Both the position numbers and the translations under genes were made by a program. Below are positions 1-12,667 of a stretch of DNA of 64,000 nucleotides, one piece after another. The notes below the pieces were generated by a model. It searched no databases and was not told where the DNA came from. It saw only the letters and a program-made list of their open reading frames with translations. Source of the stretch: Parasponia andersonii (lineage: Eukaryota; Streptophyta; Magnoliopsida; Rosales; Cannabaceae); NCBI GenBank assembly GCA_002914805.1, contig JXTB01000315.1, positions 170,205 to 234,204 of the forward strand, given 5' to 3'. Position 1 is the first letter of the stretch. The number at the start of each line of letters is the position of its first letter.

Positions 1-777
1 TTTTTTAAAAAAAATCCCACGTTATAATGAAAACATAAGATGAACTCAAAAAATTTCATAAAACTCATATGGTTATATATTTTGCCACGTTACAATTCTA
101 TATGTTGTTCTATTTCTAAAGTGTAGTCACATATAAGCTCATTAATAGAATACTTCAAAAAAAATTCATTAGGTTTGCTTTCATTTTTATCTTAAATAAT
201 GATCTGCTTGAAAATTGCTGAAAATATCAACGATAGTTAGGCTTGTTTGACAATTTTTTTATCTTCCTTTTTTTGTCTTTAAAAGGAAAAATATTTTGTC
301 TTTAAGAAACTCTCTATTATCTATTAGCTTTTTTTAAAAAAAAAAAAAAGAAAAAAATAATTGAAACATAAATATTGTCAAATAAATCAACTAGGAAAAA
401 AAAAATCCAAAATAATTAAGAGTTTTGCACGTGATTATTTTTCAATTAATGTTCCTACTAATCAGAACTCAATAGCAAAATCTAAATAATTGCAAACACA
501 ATAGCTCTAATATACTAATTTGTTGTCATGTTATATTCATAAAAAGAGTAAGGCTACAGTTTTTTTCCCCTCCTCATGCATCTTGACATTTCTCATTCTT
601 TATCTCAACATTATGAAGATAGGTACCTTTCTTCGTAAGGTGGTGGATTTGAAAAAACTTTGTTGAGCCAGAAATTCCGGTCTAATGCCTCATAAGTGGG
701 TTGATTAAATGGAAAGTTTTCAAGTATAAAATTTCATTTGGCAAAACTTTTCTGAGAATACTGAGTTCATGAGAATC
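1..777. other. AT-rich non-coding stretch
   Basis: I see no gene here. The sequence is AT-rich with homopolymer runs. The last five bases (GAATC, 773-777) are the left target-site duplication of the LTR element that follows. Confidence 0.6.
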
Positions 778-1064
778 TGATAAGTGTATTTTACATTTAT
801 TTTTACTATCTTTTTTAGCTTAAGAATTGTTCGTCTTTGAGCTCTTTTTATTTGTTTTATTGTTTTTTATGCACATTTTAGATGAGAGGTCATTGAGAAT
901 AGAATTCTAGCTTTTCAAGTGAAACCGAGGCTAAACTAAGGCTATTTCGATCATCCGCGAGCAAAAACAGACAAACAAATGTCTCAACAGTGTTAGTAGC
1001 ATTAGAATGGAAGAAGCTCAGTAAAAGTAGGCACTGCAGTGTTAAACGTTCTAGAGAACTGGCA
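778..1064 (+). repeat. Truncated 5' LTR of the gypsy-like element
   Basis: This aligns with the start of the 3' LTR (1989-2290), including the shared segments after TGATAA and the common CTAGAGAACTGGCA. Similarity stops abruptly at about 1064, which marks the internal deletion breakpoint. About 1.2 kb of the original LTR is missing. Confidence 0.75.
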
Positions 1065-1988
1065 AATTGAAGTGAAATCTTAGATAGCATAAAAATCGAA
1101 GAAATGATGTAGGCCATTTTTGGAGCGGTTGAGTCTTTTAAGCCTACCCTTTAAATGTGATATCCGTAGTCACTCTTTTTGAGCCAATTTCTCAGTCTTT
1201 TTCATTTTGTAAGCTAATAAACTCTTCTTACCACAAAATATTTTCCCAAAGAACCTCAATTTACACCAAATATGCTTGAAAGTAAATTTTGAACTTGTGA
1301 AGAAATGTGAGTAGTTTATAAAGAACGAAAATGGGAAGTTTTCTGATGGAAGAAATTTTACTATCTTAAATTGGTAGTCAGTTTAAAAAAAAAGTTGAAA
1401 ATGGGTCAAAAACTAAGTTTGGGAGAAATAATTATGATATGCTTAAGAGAATTATAATCACTAAGCAAAAAAGGCATCCATGGCGTAATTTAACCTAAAT
1501 GATACCATTTATCCACCTCTACCTAAACCTTGCATTACAAACTGATTAAAAACATATTATTCTTCTATTTTGTACTATTCTATATTAGTGGAGATTAACA
1601 TGAAAAGCGGGCTTATGAGATGACTGCATTACTTTTATTGAGACAATTTTCAATGTGTATCTTAAGTCTGCATAAAACGATCCGAGTACAAAAATTAATT
1701 ATGAACAACTATTACACACAACATACCAAGAGTTGACAACAAAGCCAAGCTACTAGCAATATTGAAATTCTAAGCTATTGTGATGCTTTAAGTTTCTAAA
1801 CTATTGTGATCCTTTAAGTTTCTTTTGAGTTATATCTCTTTTAGAAAGTTTTGAAATAAGGTTAGCCTCGTTCAAAAGCTTTATTTGTGTGTTTCAATTT
1901 TATTTTTGTATTGTTTTAGTTATTTCCAACTTGTTCATTTTCATTATTTTAGCTCGAGGATGAGTTTTAACTTAAGTTTGGGGGAATT

Positions 1989-3508
1989 TGATAAATGTAT
2001 TTTACACTTATCTTTATTATTCTTTCGAGCTTAAGAATTATTTGCCTTTGGACTTTTTTTACTTGTTTTGTTATTTTTGATACACATTTCAGGTTAGAGG
2101 TCATTGAGAGGAGAATTCCGGGTTTTCAAGTAAAACTGAGGCTAAACTAAGATAATTTCAATCATTCGCAAGCAAAGACGGATGTATGAATATCTCAACA
2201 GTATTAGTAGCGCCAGAATAGAAAAAGTTCAACAGAACTATTGTAGCACCAAATTGGTATCGCAGCGCCAAAAGTTCTAGAGAACTGGCATTGCGGCACC
2301 ATTCCATAATGCCCAGTGCCACTTGCATAGTACCGTGACATCATCATTGTGGCACTACAGTGCTACGTCCATGGAGCTGTGATGCCATTTCCTGGGTATT
2401 ATGAACCTGCAGTGTCATATCACGGCACTGCAACACTACCTATTCGACCATCTTAGTATTGTAGCGCCAGAAAGTGCAGACTTGTTGTAGAATTTCGGGA
2501 TCGTGAATGGTTTACCTCTTCTATATAAACTCTCCTATACTCATCTGATGAGGGATGACAGGGGGAATAAAAACCCTAATGGGCAAGGGTTCCTAGAGCC
2601 ATTTCTAAGGGAGAAACAACATCAAGGAGAGGATTCAAGAAGAAGGAGAAATCAGATTAGAAGCTTCAAATGAGTTTTTCTATCTCTTATTCTTATCTTT
2701 TTCTCTTCTATTTTATGCAAAATGATTATGTATCAATCTTTGTATTTTTTGTGAATCATTTTATATGAACATGAGTTAAACTCTATTTCTAGGGAGGCAA
2801 TTAAACCTCTAATGTAATCTAATAATTTGGTTTTCCACTATTGTTCTTGATATTCATGGTTGAATTGATTGTTTTATCTTAAGCTTAATGCATCTATTTA
2901 CTTGGCCACTAAATAGAATGTTGTTGTGAAATCTATATAAACTTGGAAAAGGGATTATAGGTTTGGATATTGATAGAATATCATAAGATCACTTAGTGTA
3001 AGGTGAGTTTGCATAGGATAGAAATATACCAATATAACTTGTGCAACTTTGTGTGATAATGACCAAACTTAATGAGTCTAATAAATTTATATTAGGAATA
3101 ACATATTATCTTGTTTAGATATTTTCACTTATATCTTGGAAAGGATTTTGTGAATACTTTAGGATTCTTGATTGTCAATTCTACATGGATAATTATTTTA
3201 TGAGGAACACTAGTAGTTTGAGGAGTTAAAGAGTAGAGTGCATCCCTAGGTTCCTTACTATTACTTTGAGAATTATTTTGGTTGCTTAGTTTTCAATTTC
3301 CTTTCTTTCCTTTTACATTGTTATTTCATTTTAATTCTTGTACAAAACCATCGAATATTATCGTTTGGATAAATTAGAAACTAGTTTCGGTTAGTATTTA
3401 GTATTTGTAAATTAGGTACTCTTCGTGAGATCGATACTCTCTTACTCTATATTACTTGTTGCGACCTATATATTTGAGGTGTTTTGTATATTAGAAATAG
3501 CTCCAACA
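1989..3508 (+). repeat. 3' LTR of the gypsy-like element (about 1.5 kb)
   Basis: It begins TGATAAATG directly after the polypurine tract and ends in CA at 3508, before TSD GAATC. A TATA-like TATATAAAC near 2521 fits the LTR promoter. From 2205 to 2500 there is a cluster of short GC-rich motifs built on GGCAC and GCGCC, unlike the AT-rich surroundings. The segment from 2700 to 3480 is AT-rich and non-coding. Confidence 0.75.
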
Positions 3509-5253
3509 GAATCAATCTCTCTTTTTCTTAATTAATTAATTTAATTTTTTCCCCCTTCAATTTTGTGGTTATGATTCACATCTTTATTTCTACGAGAGTG
3601 GTGGATGATATCTGAAATTGGAATATAGGATAAGGTTGATTGATTAGCATTGTCATCTAATTTGACGGCGCCTACTGGAATAGACCATGCTAGTAAGAAC
3701 ACATCATTTATGGGTGGTCAGATCCACAAGTGTTCATCTGAATTACTATTTCTGATTTTATAGATAAAGAAATTTAAAGTTAAATTTCTATCTTGTGGAC
3801 ATATTTTCTCTCTCTCTCAAGTAGACTAATGGAAAGAAAGGATATGTATCAGCAATTTCATTTTCTTTTATAATTCTAGGGGGATGTTAATCAAAATATC
3901 TAGACAATATTATTGTAATAATGACACAAATCAATAATAATGACACAAATCAAGAGATGACTCACTTCCTCCACAAATAATCCCCTCTGTTTCTGCAAGC
4001 TGGGTCCTCTTTTCCTCTATTAGCATATGCTCCTCATACTAGAGAGGCTTATTTTCTCTCTTTCATATCGTTTTTTTTTTTTTCAGTATTTCTTTTTCTT
4101 TTTTGTTTTTTTTTTCCCAAATAATCTTTCCGTTTGTGAGGATAATTATCTACTTAGATTTTGATCTATGGTATTTTTTATACACTTAGATCTAGATATA
4201 TGGTATTTTGGATTATTTTTTAGTATTTGTTTTAATTTTTCTAGTGTGGTTGTCAATCAAATTTGTATCATTTTGATCTAGATCTAGATAATCTTTTCTA
4301 TTATTTGTTTTGTGGATATGTTGCTGGTATTTTTCTAGATTTGAAGCCCTTGGGAGATAGAGTTAGAAGATATCACCATGTTACAATCTTCTTTTGGGGT
4401 CACTGAGTCTGGCAGTCTATGAGCTTATAACTCGTGTATAAAACATGACTATTATAACGTTTACTGATAGATGTCATCAATAGATGTCTGTTGTGGCGTT
4501 TATTACCATAAAAGGAAGTTAGTTTTGGAATTTACTGATAGATGTCTTGAAGATTTTTTTTTTCTATTAGTAGGAGATGGCATGTGTAATTATATTTCTT
4601 ATAATAAAAATATAATAGCTCACACTCTTACTAGTACGATATAGAATATATCTTAAGGGATGATTCTATTTTCTTCGTAAACTTATACTCTTATTGTAGC
4701 CAAATTTGGCTATTTAATTCCCTTGAGGAATCATTCAAAAATTAAGGGATAACTCAATTCTTATTATCCTCTTTTTATCCCCGCCTATATAGTTTTAAAA
4801 AATTAATTAGTGAATTTTTTTTCTTAGAGAAATACTTTTATATGAGATGACATGAATGAATACGTAATAGCGTTGAACGATGTAATATTATATCTTAGTA
4901 CAACGTCTCTACCACATTGATAAAAACATCTGTTCTTTAGCTCTTATAGCATAGAGACTTATAAGTTCAGAATCTTATATAGTTAGATTAAGTTTTTGAA
5001 GTCATAAATGAACATAATGTGAATATCGACAATTTTGATCACGAGTTTCTCTTCTAGTTAATACGCTTACGATGTATGATCCACTTATAATTTCACAATT
5101 TTCTATAACCATGTTATCAAGGCATAATTTGTTACGTAGAATGGAATTGAAGTACGTACTATCTGGGGATTGACTTTGAACCATGTTAAATCCAAAATTA
5201 TAATAATATTTCAATATTATAATATATTTGTTTGATATTGTGATTAAAGAATA
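3509..5253. other. Intergenic, no gene seen
   Basis: AT-rich sequence with poly-T runs near 4070-4115. Two copies of an 18-bp unit (AATAATGACACAAATC plus two bases) lie around 3915-3951. ORFs here are short and lack coding character. Confidence 0.55.
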
Positions 5254-5264
5254 AGAATAATATT

Positions 5265-5442
5265 GACGAACTGGGTTGACTTAAGTGGTAAGAGTACTTA
5301 TTATTTGAGATCTCGGTCTTAGGTTCGAGTCATAGTAGGGATAGACATAAAAACCTATTATCTCCAATGAAGTGGAGTGAGATTGGATAGTAGTAGGTAT
5401 TTTTCTTTAATTTGTAACAAGTGGAGGTCATTAGTTAAGGTT
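5265..5442 (+). mobile_element. tRNA-derived SINE with 11-bp TSD
   Basis: A 178-bp unit whose head has Pol III internal promoter boxes. The A-box-like TTGACTTAAGTGGTA is at 5276-5290 and the B-box GGTTCGAGTCA is at 5322-5332, about 30 bp further on. It is flanked by identical 11-bp repeats AGAATAATATT at 5254-5264 and 5443-5453, as expected for LINE-mediated target-primed insertion. The region around the boxes does not fold into a convincing cloverleaf, so this is a SINE rather than a tRNA gene. The family was not identified. Confidence 0.75.
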
Positions 5443-5508
5443 AGAATAATATTAGTTACGTGGAGTCCAATTATACCAACAATAATCGCCTTAAAGTTTT
5501 TATTAAGA

Positions 5509-5510
<2 letters not shown>

Positions 5511-5540
<30 letters not shown>
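5511..5540. repeat. (TA)n microsatellite, left half
   Basis: Alternating TA run ending directly at the left terminus of the MITE at 5541. With the TA run at 5779-5816 it was probably one microsatellite before the insertion. Confidence 0.85.
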
Positions 5541-5542
<2 letters not shown>

Positions 5543-5778
5543 TTGCCAATCCAATGGATATTTTTTTTTACCTATGACTAAGTATTTTTTTTAGCCGTTA
5601 GATCACCATCTAACGGTGATCCAATGGTTATAATGAAGTGTATGAAAAGACGTGCATCATTAATGCTCTTTCTCTCTCTTACTTTTTACAATAAAAAAAT
5701 GTACATACTAAATTTTCATTGAACAAATTGATACCTATGCATAAGTAAAAAAAAAAAATACCTACTGGATTGGTACCC
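5541..5778. mobile_element. MITE (about 240 bp) inserted in a TA microsatellite
   Basis: The left end GGTTGCCAATCCAATGG and the reverse complement of the right end, GGGTACCAATCCAGTAG, form imperfect inverted repeats. Each continues into GTATTTTTTTT-like tracts, giving a TIR of roughly 40 bp. Both ends abut TA repeats, so a TA target is likely (Tc1/mariner or PIF/Harbinger style), but the exact TSD is hidden in the repeat. A hairpin with 9-bp arms (CCGTTAGAT / ATCTAACGG) sits near 5596-5617. No coding capacity. Confidence 0.65.

Positions 5779-5816
<38 letters not shown>
5779..5816. repeat. (TA)n microsatellite, right half
   Basis: TA run directly following the MITE's right terminus, broken by one AA. 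Confidence 0.8.
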
Positions 5817-5819
<3 letters not shown>

Positions 5820-6725
5820 GTCACATGTATTCAGTTGTTCTTATTTTCTCAGTCTAAAAAGGATATTAAGGGTGTTGATTTTGGATGAGAGAGATTATAA
5901 AGATAAATTACAAAGACTGCTAGGCATGATGTGTTGGCTATTTTTTTTTCATCATAGTGAAAACTTATAACAATTGAAAGTGAACGTACCTCTCACATTA
6001 AACCACTACAAATTTGTGCTTGTGCTTGCTTTGTTTTCTATTTTTGCTCTCATTATTTGATGATGGAAGGAAATAATTAGAAGGAAAAATAGAACCCTCT
6101 TCTACGAATCCGTGCAAGGGTGAGAAAATAGGAATTAGGAATTAGACATTAGATCAGTTACATAGCCTAAGTAGGGAAAAACACAGTGTGCTCAAATTAA
6201 TCAATACAAACAGAGGTTTAATGAAGGAGGAACAATAGGAAGCTAAGGTTTCTTATTGCAATTATTCAGAATAATAAAGCGTACATGAAAAGGAGAGTAT
6301 AAATAGCTACAAGCAAAGAAGATAAGAGACTTACTAAATAAATACTAGTAAACCTAAATATAAGTAGAAAAATTAGATAAAATAGATAATTTGAAACTGA
6401 GTTTAGATAAAAAGCCTAAATTTTAACACTCTTTGTAAAATATTAATTTTATATTGTCGAAAATATTGTTGAACATAATCGAGTATGTAGTTGAATGTAG
6501 CCGAACATTGTCGAGAAAATCTTTTCTATGAAAAAAATAAAAACATAAGTCATTTTACAAGTATGTTTTAAATAAAAAGGTTTTTTTTTTGCCAACTCAT
6601 CAATTATTTAATAGGCCGAACTTTTTGTGTGTGTTTGGTAGGAGAGAAGATAAAACAAAAATCAGTTCTCTTGTTTAGTTCAAAAACTAAAGAGAACAAA
6701 AAAAAAACTTTATTTTGTACAACTA

Positions 6726-6885
6726 GGATGTTGGTGTTGATTACATAATGGAAATCAAAATTAGGATTATCTATGTCAATCCTAATTGTATGCAAATATA
6801 ATCTTGGATGTTGGTGTTGATTACATAATGGAAATCAAAATTAGGATTATCTATGTCAATCCTAATTGTATGCAAATATAATCTT
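6726..6885. repeat. 80-bp tandem duplication
   Basis: Two essentially identical 80-bp units start with GGATGTTGGTGTTGATTACA at 6726 and 6806. No gene is associated. The near identity implies a recent duplication or an assembly artefact. Confidence 0.85.
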
Positions 6886-7446
6886 GAGAAGAAGACAAAA
6901 TATATTGTGTAAAGGAGTAAGCCACTTGATTAGTCCATAGTAGCCGACAAAATATTTATGTTAGTACCCCTTGCTAAATGTTACAAAGTGAAATAATAAC
7001 ACCGAAAATAGAAGTTATCAATATAATGATACTAATTAGTAATTCCATAATTACAAGTCGAAAAGGCAAGTTCACTTTATTTTGGATATATAGTAACTTT
7101 TAGTATATTCCTTTGATCTTTCTCTTCCATAATAGTACTCTTCCTAATCTTAGAAATAAGATTTAATTGATAATTTCAAGTTTCTCTCTTTCTATTCTCT
7201 CCAATTGTCTCTCGTACCAAGCAATCATAGATCTCAACATCTAACCACTAATCTAATGCTGTCTTCCCTACTTCTCTTACCAAGCATATGTGTAACTACT
7301 GTGTGCAAAAAATATTTGGTATAAAAGAGTAGAAGCAAAGCATCAAGTGTGCGTAAATACTTGGCTAAGGGAATTATACTCGCCAGCAACGACTGCAAGC
7401 ATCAAGCTTGAGAGGTGCACATAAGGAGCCCAATTCCAGTGAGGTC

Positions 7447-7490
7447 ATCATTAGATCTCATGGAAAGCATCATTAGATCTCATGGAAAGC
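7447..7490. repeat. 22-bp tandem duplication
   Basis: Unit ATCATTAGATCTCATGGAAA plus GC occurs twice back to back. Confidence 0.8.
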
Positions 7491-7557
7491 ACTTCGACTT
7501 GGAGATAACTAGCGAGTCAATTGCTCGCCAAAAGAGAAACTAGCAAGGAGAAAACCT

Positions 7558-7644
7558 AACAAGCTGAACTTCCGAACAAATGTGTGCAACCACAATGGAT
7601 AAACAAGCTGAACTTTCGAACAAATGTGTGCAACCACAATGGAT
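7558..7644. repeat. 44-bp tandem duplication
   Basis: Two units beginning AACAAGCTGAACTT start at 7558 and 7602 and differ at one position (TCC/TTC). Together with the 22-bp repeat just upstream, this marks a locally duplication-prone 200 bp. Confidence 0.8.
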
Positions 7645-10600
7645 CTTTCTAGAAGATAGATAATTCAATTGAGTATTAGATAATTCTTATTTATTTAAAG
7701 ATAGTAATGGATAATTATTATTTATTTAAAGATACTAAGTTCAAATTAAGATAATCAATGAATAATTATAACTATCTTATTATTTTAGAGATTAGCATAC
7801 TACCTAAGACAATGCATGTAATTGTAAATAACAGAGACTCTTTACCAACGAGGGTCCTCAATCATCCATCTCAATAAATTCATAATTACAGCAATTTGTT
7901 GAATTATCTGTAGCTAATAATGAATTATAATAAACATAGATTAATTGCGCGTAATTTAACTAGATTCTAGGAGTCTGGTTGTTCTTTTCTAGTTGACAAA
8001 TCCTTCGTCAACTCTAACATTAGAGTAGAGGAGGGTGTGATTATTTTCTCATTCCACGATTCTTACGTAATATATTCACGAATTTGCTATCCCTTTACTT
8101 ACATATAAGTCCCGTAGTCCTACCTAGTAAATGAACCCTAAATGGTCAACATTTTCTTTTTCTTTTCTTTGAGAAACGAGGAAAATTGACATAATTGGTC
8201 AGACCAACTAAATACACATAACATTAACTGTAAAATAATAAATGAATAAAAGAGGGACAAAAAAATTCCAATTATGGGGCACACACATCATCATCATTAT
8301 TGTCACGAAGTGTGTGGCTTTTGAGAGATGAACCTTCCACACTTCCTTCCTATACATTTTCAATTCATGATGATGAATCAATTCACGCCAATATAGTAGC
8401 AGCAGTGTTGGGGCCAAAATCACAGAAAAGGAAACGTGTTTAAAAATGAGCCTCCAATTCAACAGTCGCGCTACTATCAGCAATCCAGAAATGGAATCGA
8501 CATGTCTCTTAAATAAAAAAAATATACTCTTCAAGCCCTAAAAAGAATAATAAATAAAAATAAAATAATATACTCCGCATACATCAAAGACCGAACGAAT
8601 CATTTGGGGACGTGTCATGTTATTATTGTTCATTTGGTCCTTTCTTTGTTGGTCCACAACTAAAGTCTAGAATTGCTGAAATTAGTAGTCATGGGTCTAT
8701 GCCAGGTTGGCGTTGCCCAATGGCTTCATGGATTTCTTTCCTTCGTACCCTTATAGACTTGGTTACAGAGTAATAACTCCTATTTATGTATGTTTTACTT
8801 TTCATAGTTCAATTCATCTTATTCTAATTGATTTCTATCTTCATGAATGTCTTCGTCATGCATTGAATCAAAAATCCCAAGCCAAAAGTATAAACAGATA
8901 TACTCGTTAATGAGTTTCATGCTTTGTGTGATTATAATTTCATCCCTTTTTTTTACAAATAATAATCATAATAATAATAATAATAATAATCATCGCATCC
9001 TATTTTACGAGTGTCTTTTAGTACAAATTTTTCGTTCGTAACAATATTGATATTGATACTGCAGATCAATTTATTGACACTATAATTCAAGTCAATAAAA
9101 GCGTTCGTATTTAATATCTTTATCATGGTGAGTCTACGTCATTAGTGATCAAGGCTATTTAAAATAAATAATTAAATCTAGCTGCTTCTTGAAAACAAAT
9201 GAGGGATTTATGTTTTGTGAAAAAAAACCAATATTTGTTTGAACTTTAGACTTTCTTGACAGGGGAAATTTTTTTTCTATAGTGAGATGATTAAATTCCA
9301 GGAGTATGTTCACAATGGGGTTAGTTGGAGTGAATTGGAGGAAAAAAGAAATTTCGGATTAAAAAAAATTCTATTAAATTTACAGTAACGCAATGCACTA
9401 TAAATGTGTCGTGTGGTTAAGGCCTGACAGAGTATGAAGCTTATCCAAAAGAATGTCTAAAATAAAGATGAACATAATTAAAATCATTTTGTATTTCCAT
9501 AAATTTAATAAATGATCATAATCTATTTAAATGGGCAAAATTGACAATATAATTTCTAAAAAAATGAGTAATTGTTGAGTGTAATCTTAATTAGAAGGGA
9601 CATTGATGAATCTTCATTTGACGAAGAAGTGATAGGAATTCTAATTTATAGAAATTAGTATGTGAGATATTATGAATAAAATTTAATAAAAAAATAAAAT
9701 AAAAGTATAAATGTATTAAATTGGCCACATTATAAAATTTATACATATTCTCATTTAAAACAATGGCAATATTGTATTCACACATATTAAAATTAAATTG
9801 GCCATATTGTAAAAAGTGACCATATTATAAAATTTAATAAATGCTATATAGAGATACTATAAAATCTAACACATACTAATGATAAAGTTACAAATTTAAA
9901 CACTTCTTAATAATGCTAATATTATAAATTTTGACACATACTAAAATTTAGCATATATTATCCCTTGTGTTATATTTTACACAAGAAATAGAATATGCTA
10001 AAAAGTATGTCATTTTTGACATATCATTGGAGACAATTTTTTTTCCATGAAATGCTAAAATTTAGCATTGGCATGGGTAATTGCTTACCCATTGAAGATG
10101 CTTGTAGACATATGAGAGCTGATTGCGAGTTGACAAAATTAAGGATCCCAAAACTAATTAAATTTGACAAGTACATACGTAGCAATCACTGTAAAAATGA
10201 TAAAATAATTCCAAGTATAATCTGCATCTCGTCAAACGTAGAGAGTTGAATTTGAATCACCCTTTCCCAAGTTTTAATATAACTACAATCAAATTGTGTC
10301 AAGAAATCATAAGTAATAAGACGGTTCAAAAAAAATTACTTACTTTATATTTTTATTTACTTTTGTCTCAAATTCATGTTTTGAAATGCCCTTCAGTAAT
10401 ACGAATGTTGTCTATGTGAATTTGTGAAATTATTTGAAATCTTATCAACAAGAGAGTACACGAACTTGGCCATGGGACAAATCGTGCGCCAGATGTTGAA
10501 TGACATGCTAGGCTTTCAGCCTAAAGGTGTGGACATAAAGCATGCATAGAGCCTTATAATACGACCCATAGAGACATTTCCTGCATCAATCTTAAATACT

Positions 10601-12658
10601 AGGCCATTGCCACGATTGCCTAAATTGGTCTACAATTGCATTATTAGGGACCAAGGTTTGGTCTACAATAAGTATAAGCTGTATGGTGCAGAGTCAAAAA
10701 GGAACAGACCTAAGATTCTCTAGGCAAAAATAGGTATATTTCGTTAAAAGAGAAATATTTTACGGTAAAAAAATAAGAAGAAGAGAATAATCTACTATTA
10801 GAAGTACTAGTAAATATACTTTGACTCATATCTTCAATATTACCTTAATTAGGTCCAATTTTTTCATGATATCATTATTCTTGGTATCATCATCTATTAT
10901 TAACATTCGTGCTTTCTAGCTATTATAGGTGTCCTCCACCATTATTAAACCACTATTACCCAAAACCAGATCACATACACTAGGCTACCATTACATTCAC
11001 AAGGCTACCTGGTTATTAAAATAATGAAAATAATAATAATGCCCATGTACCTGACTCTCATCACCGATTCTCTAGTCTCAACTAAGCATGCATCCTCTCA
11101 CACCAACTTTAGGAAGTATGCTTCCTTTTTAAAAAAAAAAAAGAAAAATGATGACCACACAAACTGTAGGACGCATAAAGTCATTATTGGAAGTGAATTC
11201 ATTTGTCATGAATATCACTAGACAATCACGATTCATATTTAGTATCCTTATTTATGTCTTAATTCTTCTTCTTTTTTTCCCATTAAATGTATGGTTCTCC
11301 TTCATTTTGTTCTCCTTTGTAACGGGGATATATGTGATACAGTATGTGATCATACTCATATCAACATCAAATATTTTGCAAATATTTATCTACTCGAAAA
11401 AAAATTATAAAAAAATATTTACACTTGGGAAAATACACATTTTAGGAAAATCGATTATATCAAAATTACGTAATATAGAAACGTTCACTGTTTGGAGTTC
11501 TACATTAAAAGGGTTTATGTATAGGACTGAGTTATTTCTGTGAGTTCGCAGAGTCTTATATATGTCCACATTCGTGAGGGTAACAACTAAAAAGAACTTT
11601 TGGTCCAATTCAACATATATCAATATTTTTTTCTTTTCATTTTTTTCTAAAGTACGGTACTCAAAATCCTAATACATTTGGTCATAAATATATCTACAGC
11701 GTGATTGGCTTAAACTAGGACGTGACATATATATAATAAAAAATATAGACTTTTTTTTATTTCATCATTGACTTACAAGTAGTTGATGAGCTCAAGACCG
11801 TACCTTATCATAACCCTTGATCCTGGAACCCAACTAATGATTTCAAAGATATAGAAGAAAAGGACTCTGGAATTTGAATGCCCATCACATCTTTCGCAAG
11901 GAAGTACTGCAATTATTTGTATATTTTCCTCTCTAGAATCCATCCATCAACATCCATCTTTCACTCAATGCCCACGAAAATATATGTACACTCGTTATAT
12001 GTACAATTATATGTCGTGCCCTACGTGATAAAATACCACCATAAATTGTATCATTCTTTCTTGCGTACCATACTCGCACTGAGCACAAAAAATAATATGG
12101 CACAAAAATGATTCTATTTAAATGAGAGTCGCTGACTCACTTGACGTAGATATTTTACACCAAGTATACTATTCCTAAGGCCCTAGCTAGGTATTAGCTA
12201 TCGAGTCAAATCAACGAAATATAAAGAGTTGACGCAGAATCATGTGATTGATCTGGTACATTTACTTAACCATATAATCAAAATCGGATATGTTACGGAA
12301 AAAAATTTGAAAAAAAAAAAAAAAAGCATTAGGATAGTAAAAAAGTTATGCGTGTGTTTACACGTTAATTTACTACTCTTATAAAATTCTCATATTTAAT
12401 CATTTCAAAAACAGTACTCAAATTTAAATATAAATTTGAGCATTATAATAGAAAGATTTTTAAAGGATAAATTCGTGTTTTAAAATTTTAATAATAGAAA
12501 AGAAGAGATGAACCATTCCCCGTAATGACATTACCAATAGGGTTAGGGAAAACAATATTTCCAAATTTTTTTCTCCAAATTTATGGAGGTTGTGCATATT
12601 TATTTTTCCTATTCTCTTATTTTACAAAATAATTAGATGAGAATCATTCCCATATATG
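7645..12658. other. 5 kb without a supportable gene
   Basis: ORFs up to 131 codons occur here (for example 11148-11543 plus and 8208-8534 minus). They lack domain motifs, contain low-complexity stretches, and look like chance ORFs in AT-rich DNA. A stretch around 9590-10110 has several short repeats of TAAAATTTAGCAT and ends in CCCATTGAAGATGCTT, suggestive of a degraded MITE, but I could not define its ends. Confidence 0.5.
8956..8993. repeat. AAT/ATC microsatellite
   Basis: Run of AAT triplets bordered by ATC-containing variants. Confidence 0.8.
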
Positions 12659-12667
12659 ATTTATTAA

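Larger units (their letters stand above)
778..3508 (+). mobile_element. Internally deleted gypsy-like LTR retrotransposon
   Basis: Two related direct repeats start with TGATAA at 778 and 1989, and the second ends CTCCAACA at 3508. The unit is flanked on both sides by GAATC (773-777 and 3509-3513), a 5-bp target-site duplication, so these outer ends are real. A G-rich polypurine tract (GTTTGGGGGAA, about 1977-1987) lies directly before the second LTR, which fixes the plus orientation. Between the LTRs only about 0.9 kb of non-coding sequence remains. The rest of the 5' LTR, the primer binding site, gag and pol are all gone. The polypurine tract and long AT-rich LTR resemble plant Ty3/gypsy elements of the Athila/Tat group. 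The lineage is inferred, since no coding domain is left. Confidence 0.8.

Noticed and set aside
5265..5345. Functional tRNA gene
   Set aside because: It has the A- and B-boxes but no acceptor-stem pairing, and it is embedded in a longer unit with flanking direct repeats, so it is a SINE.
8208..8534. 108-codon minus ORF
   Set aside because: No domain, no homologous-looking block, and no codon pattern. A chance ORF is likely.
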